Source: an uncultured Bacteroidota bacterium
Lineage (GTDB): Bacteria; Bacteroidota; Bacteroidia; Chitinophagales; Chitinophagaceae
Length of the DNA stretch: 5,899 nucleotides
Assembly (NCBI GenBank): GCA_903906615.1
Contig: CAIVKT010000241.1
Location: 1 to 5,899, forward strand
Direction of reading: 5' to 3'
The notes beneath the pieces were generated by a model that did not search any database, was not told where the DNA came from, and saw only the letters and a program-made list of their open reading frames with translations. Shown piece after piece: positions 4,425-5,899 of this stretch. How positions within the stretch are numbered: position 1 is the stretch's first letter; the number at the start of each line of letters is the position of its first letter. The translations under genes and the position numbers were made by a program.

Positions 4425-5899
4425 CTATTGTTTCACAACTTTACGTACGGCTATAGCGGTGCCATTATCATCATAAAGCGTTACGAAGTACATGCCATTC
4501 GCCAAAGCAGATAGGTTGACTTGTTTGGCATCTGTCACATCTATTTCTTTCTTGCCTTCTATGCTGCTGATCACTGCGCGCACTTTTACAGGTGCGTCTA
4601 TGTATAGCATACTATTAGCAGGGTTAGGATAAATGTTCACTGCGGTATTATTGGCAACATTACCCACACCTGCCATTGCATAATAAAAATGGAATAATGC
4701 CGATGTGCCTGTGCAGCCATTACTGTCCGTTACTACCACATAATAATACTCTTCGTTTGCGGCAGCAATGGTTGGAGATGTAGCTCCGTGTATCTCGCCG
4801 GCAAGGCTGTCGTACCATTGGTAGCTGGCATAAGTGCCGTTCACATAGAGTGCCCCGTTGTAATAGGTAACTATTGGTGCCGGCGCTATACCTACGGTTA
4901 CAGTTTTTACCACTGCGCAGGTAGTGGGGAGGGTATAGCTTACCACCGCAAGGCCACCGGTGATGCCTGTAAGTATGCCGGTGTCCAGGGTTGCTACGGA
5001 AGGTGTGGTGGTAGTCCATGTGCCACCGCGTGTGGCATCATGCAGTGTGTCTGTTGTGTAGGGGCACATTACGCTGTTGCCGGTTATTGGTTCAGGCAGC
5101 GGATTGATTGTCACCCTTGTAGCAATGGAGCAGCCGGGGTTCAGTGTGTATATAACATCAACAGTATCCGGTCGCACACCCATTACTACACCTGTGCCCG
5201 GAACTACAGTAGCCATTGATGGGTCGGTGGAGGTCCAAACCCCGCCTGTAGAGGCATCGTGCAGCGTTGTTGAGGTGCCGGGGCAGGCACGTGGGCTGCC
5301 TGTCGCAGCTACCGGGTAGCCTACCACATTGAAGTTCACAGTCGTCATACAGCCCGTTATCGGCAAGGTGTAGCTGATGGTGGTAAGCCCTACAGAGAGG
5401 CCGCTTACTTTGCCCGAGTCTGCAACTACAGATGCAATGAGCGGGAAGGTGGAGGTCCATGTGCCGCCGCCCACAATATCAGTAAGGTTGCGTGTAGAGC
5501 CTACACAAACACTGTCCCTACCTACTATAAGCGCGAGCGGGTTCACGGTCATTACCCATGTAGCGATGCAGCCGGAGCCCAGCGTGTAGGATATGGTGGC
5601 CACACCTGTGCTGCGCCCTGTTACAAAACCTGTGCTGCCCACAGTAGCAAGGGCAGGTGTGCCGCTGCTCCAGGTGCCGGGGCCGGTTGCTGTCAGCATT
5701 ACCGAATCGGTAGCGCATACCGAGGTAGCGCCTGTTATGCCCACTACGTTCACTATAGTCGTCGCTGCGCAGCCGCTGGATGGGTCTGTATAAGAAATGA
5801 TCGTAGCGCCTATGGTATGTGCGGTTACTACACCATAAGTGCCGTCTATAGTAGCTACAGCAGTATTGCTGCTGGTCCAGTTGTAGCCGGCAGAAACAT
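4425..5899 (-). CDS. T9SS-exported surface protein with tandem Ig-like (BIg2-like) domains (5' end missing)
   Basis: The frame is open from the right edge (first full codon at 5897) to TAG 4425-4427, giving 490 residues; the N-terminus lies outside the window. A GTG at 5753 falls inside a beta strand of a domain and is not a credible start. Counting from the first full codon, residues 1-49 are the end of one Ig-like domain. Four full domains of about 70 residues follow at roughly 50-120, 121-193, 194-266 and 267-337. Each has a Cys near its start, a GTW-S/T core, an SVAT-like turn, a GVVTG-like strand, (I/V)SYTL, and a second Cys. The Cys pair suggests one disulfide per domain. Residues 338-406 are an Ig/PKD-like domain (YQWYDS, TDSNGCTG), common just before sorting domains. 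Residues 420-490 are a T9SS type A sorting domain (IYPNPANSMLYID, NGMYFVTLYD, ending RKVVKQ). Proteins of this build are usually large surface or adhesin-like proteins; a specific role cannot be read here. Confidence -1.
   Translation of the reverse strand, partial: VSAGYNWTSSNTAVATIDGTYGVVTAHTIGATIISYTDPSSGCAATTIVNVVGITGATSVCATDSVMLTATGPGTWSSGTPALATVGSTGFVTGRSTGVATISYTLGSGCIATWVMTVNPLALIVGRDSVCVGSTRNLTDIVGGGTWTSTFPLIASVVADSGKVSGLSVGLTTISYTLPITGCMTTVNFNVVGYPVAATGSPRACPGTSTTLHDASTGGVWTSTDPSMATVVPGTGVVMGVRPDTVDVIYTLNPGCSIATRVTINPLPEPITGNSVMCPYTTDTLHDATRGGTWTTTTPSVATLDTGILTGITGGLAVVSYTLPTTCAVVKTVTVGIAPAPIVTYYNGALYVNGTYASYQWYDSLAGEIHGATSPTIAAANEEYYYVVVTDSNGCTGTSALFHFYYAMAGVGNVANNTAVNIYPNPANSMLYIDAPVKVRAVISSIEGKKEIDVTDAKQVNLSALANGMYFVTLYDDNGTAIAVRKVVKQ
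4887..5899 (-). repeat. tandem Ig-like domain array (about 210-220 bp per unit)
   Basis: Four full units and one partial unit repeat at about 70-73 residues. The two units nearest the C-terminus are the most alike, sharing TLHDA, GG-WT and P-S-AT in register; DNA blocks such as GGAGGTCCA near 5229 and 5451, and GGTAGTCCATGTGCC near 5011, reflect this. The array continues past the right edge, so the number of units in the whole protein is unknown. Confidence -1.

Noticed and set aside
4788..5219. 143-residue plus-strand reading frame rich in Cys, Gly and Tyr
   Set aside because: It is antisense to the Ig-like domains. Its composition is the mirror of the Thr/Val/Gly-rich coding repeats.
4425..5753. 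A start at GTG 5753 making the Ig-array gene a complete 442-residue protein
   Set aside because: The same frame is open to the right edge and its upstream residues form the rest of another Ig-like unit. There is no signal peptide at 5753, so the gene is truncated by the window.

Overview
The window looks like a stretch of a Bacteroidota chromosome, probably a Chitinophagaceae-like or related free-living lineage (inference). Two proteins end in type IX secretion system (T9SS) type A C-terminal sorting domains. Start codons lack Shine-Dalgarno sequences, and the promoter-like sites fit the Bacteroidota TTTG / TAnnTTTG pattern. Two secreted proteins have signal peptides cleaved before Gln, as is common in this phylum. 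All supported genes lie on the minus strand, so the window reads from right to left.

Layout in order of transcription: (1) 5899-4425, the C-terminal 490 residues of a large surface protein. It is an array of about 70-residue Bacteroidota Ig-like (BIg2-like) domains, then a pre-C-terminal Ig/PKD-like domain and a T9SS sorting domain; its 5' end lies outside the window. (2) 4406-4373, a strong intrinsic terminator. (3) 4263-3697, a small secreted, cysteine-rich protein of unknown family. Its signal peptide is partly encoded by a (GT)9 microsatellite, and a candidate promoter lies just upstream. (4) 3631-1967, a secreted protein with six NHL-type propeller repeats, one Ig/cadherin-like domain and a T9SS sorting domain. 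It starts only 65 bp after gene 3 with no terminator between them, so the two are probably co-transcribed. (5) 1947-1915, a second terminator, identical over 44 bp to the first. (6) 1880-1, the N-terminal 626 residues of a multi-pass membrane protein of the TMTC/PMT-like type (GT-C glycosyltransferase fold plus TPRs); its 3' end lies outside the window.

The content suggests a cell-envelope neighbourhood: two T9SS-exported, Thr/Ser-rich surface proteins, a small exported Cys-rich protein, and a membrane enzyme that by family resemblance may transfer sugar from a lipid carrier. A functional link between the enzyme and the exported proteins is inference only.

The most notable signal is the dinucleotide repeat inside the signal peptide of gene 3. 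Gain or loss of one repeat unit brings an immediate stop codon in either direction, which is the architecture of a phase-variable ON/OFF switch. I see no RNA genes, mobile elements or CRISPR arrays. No gap without a gene exceeds about 161 bp.
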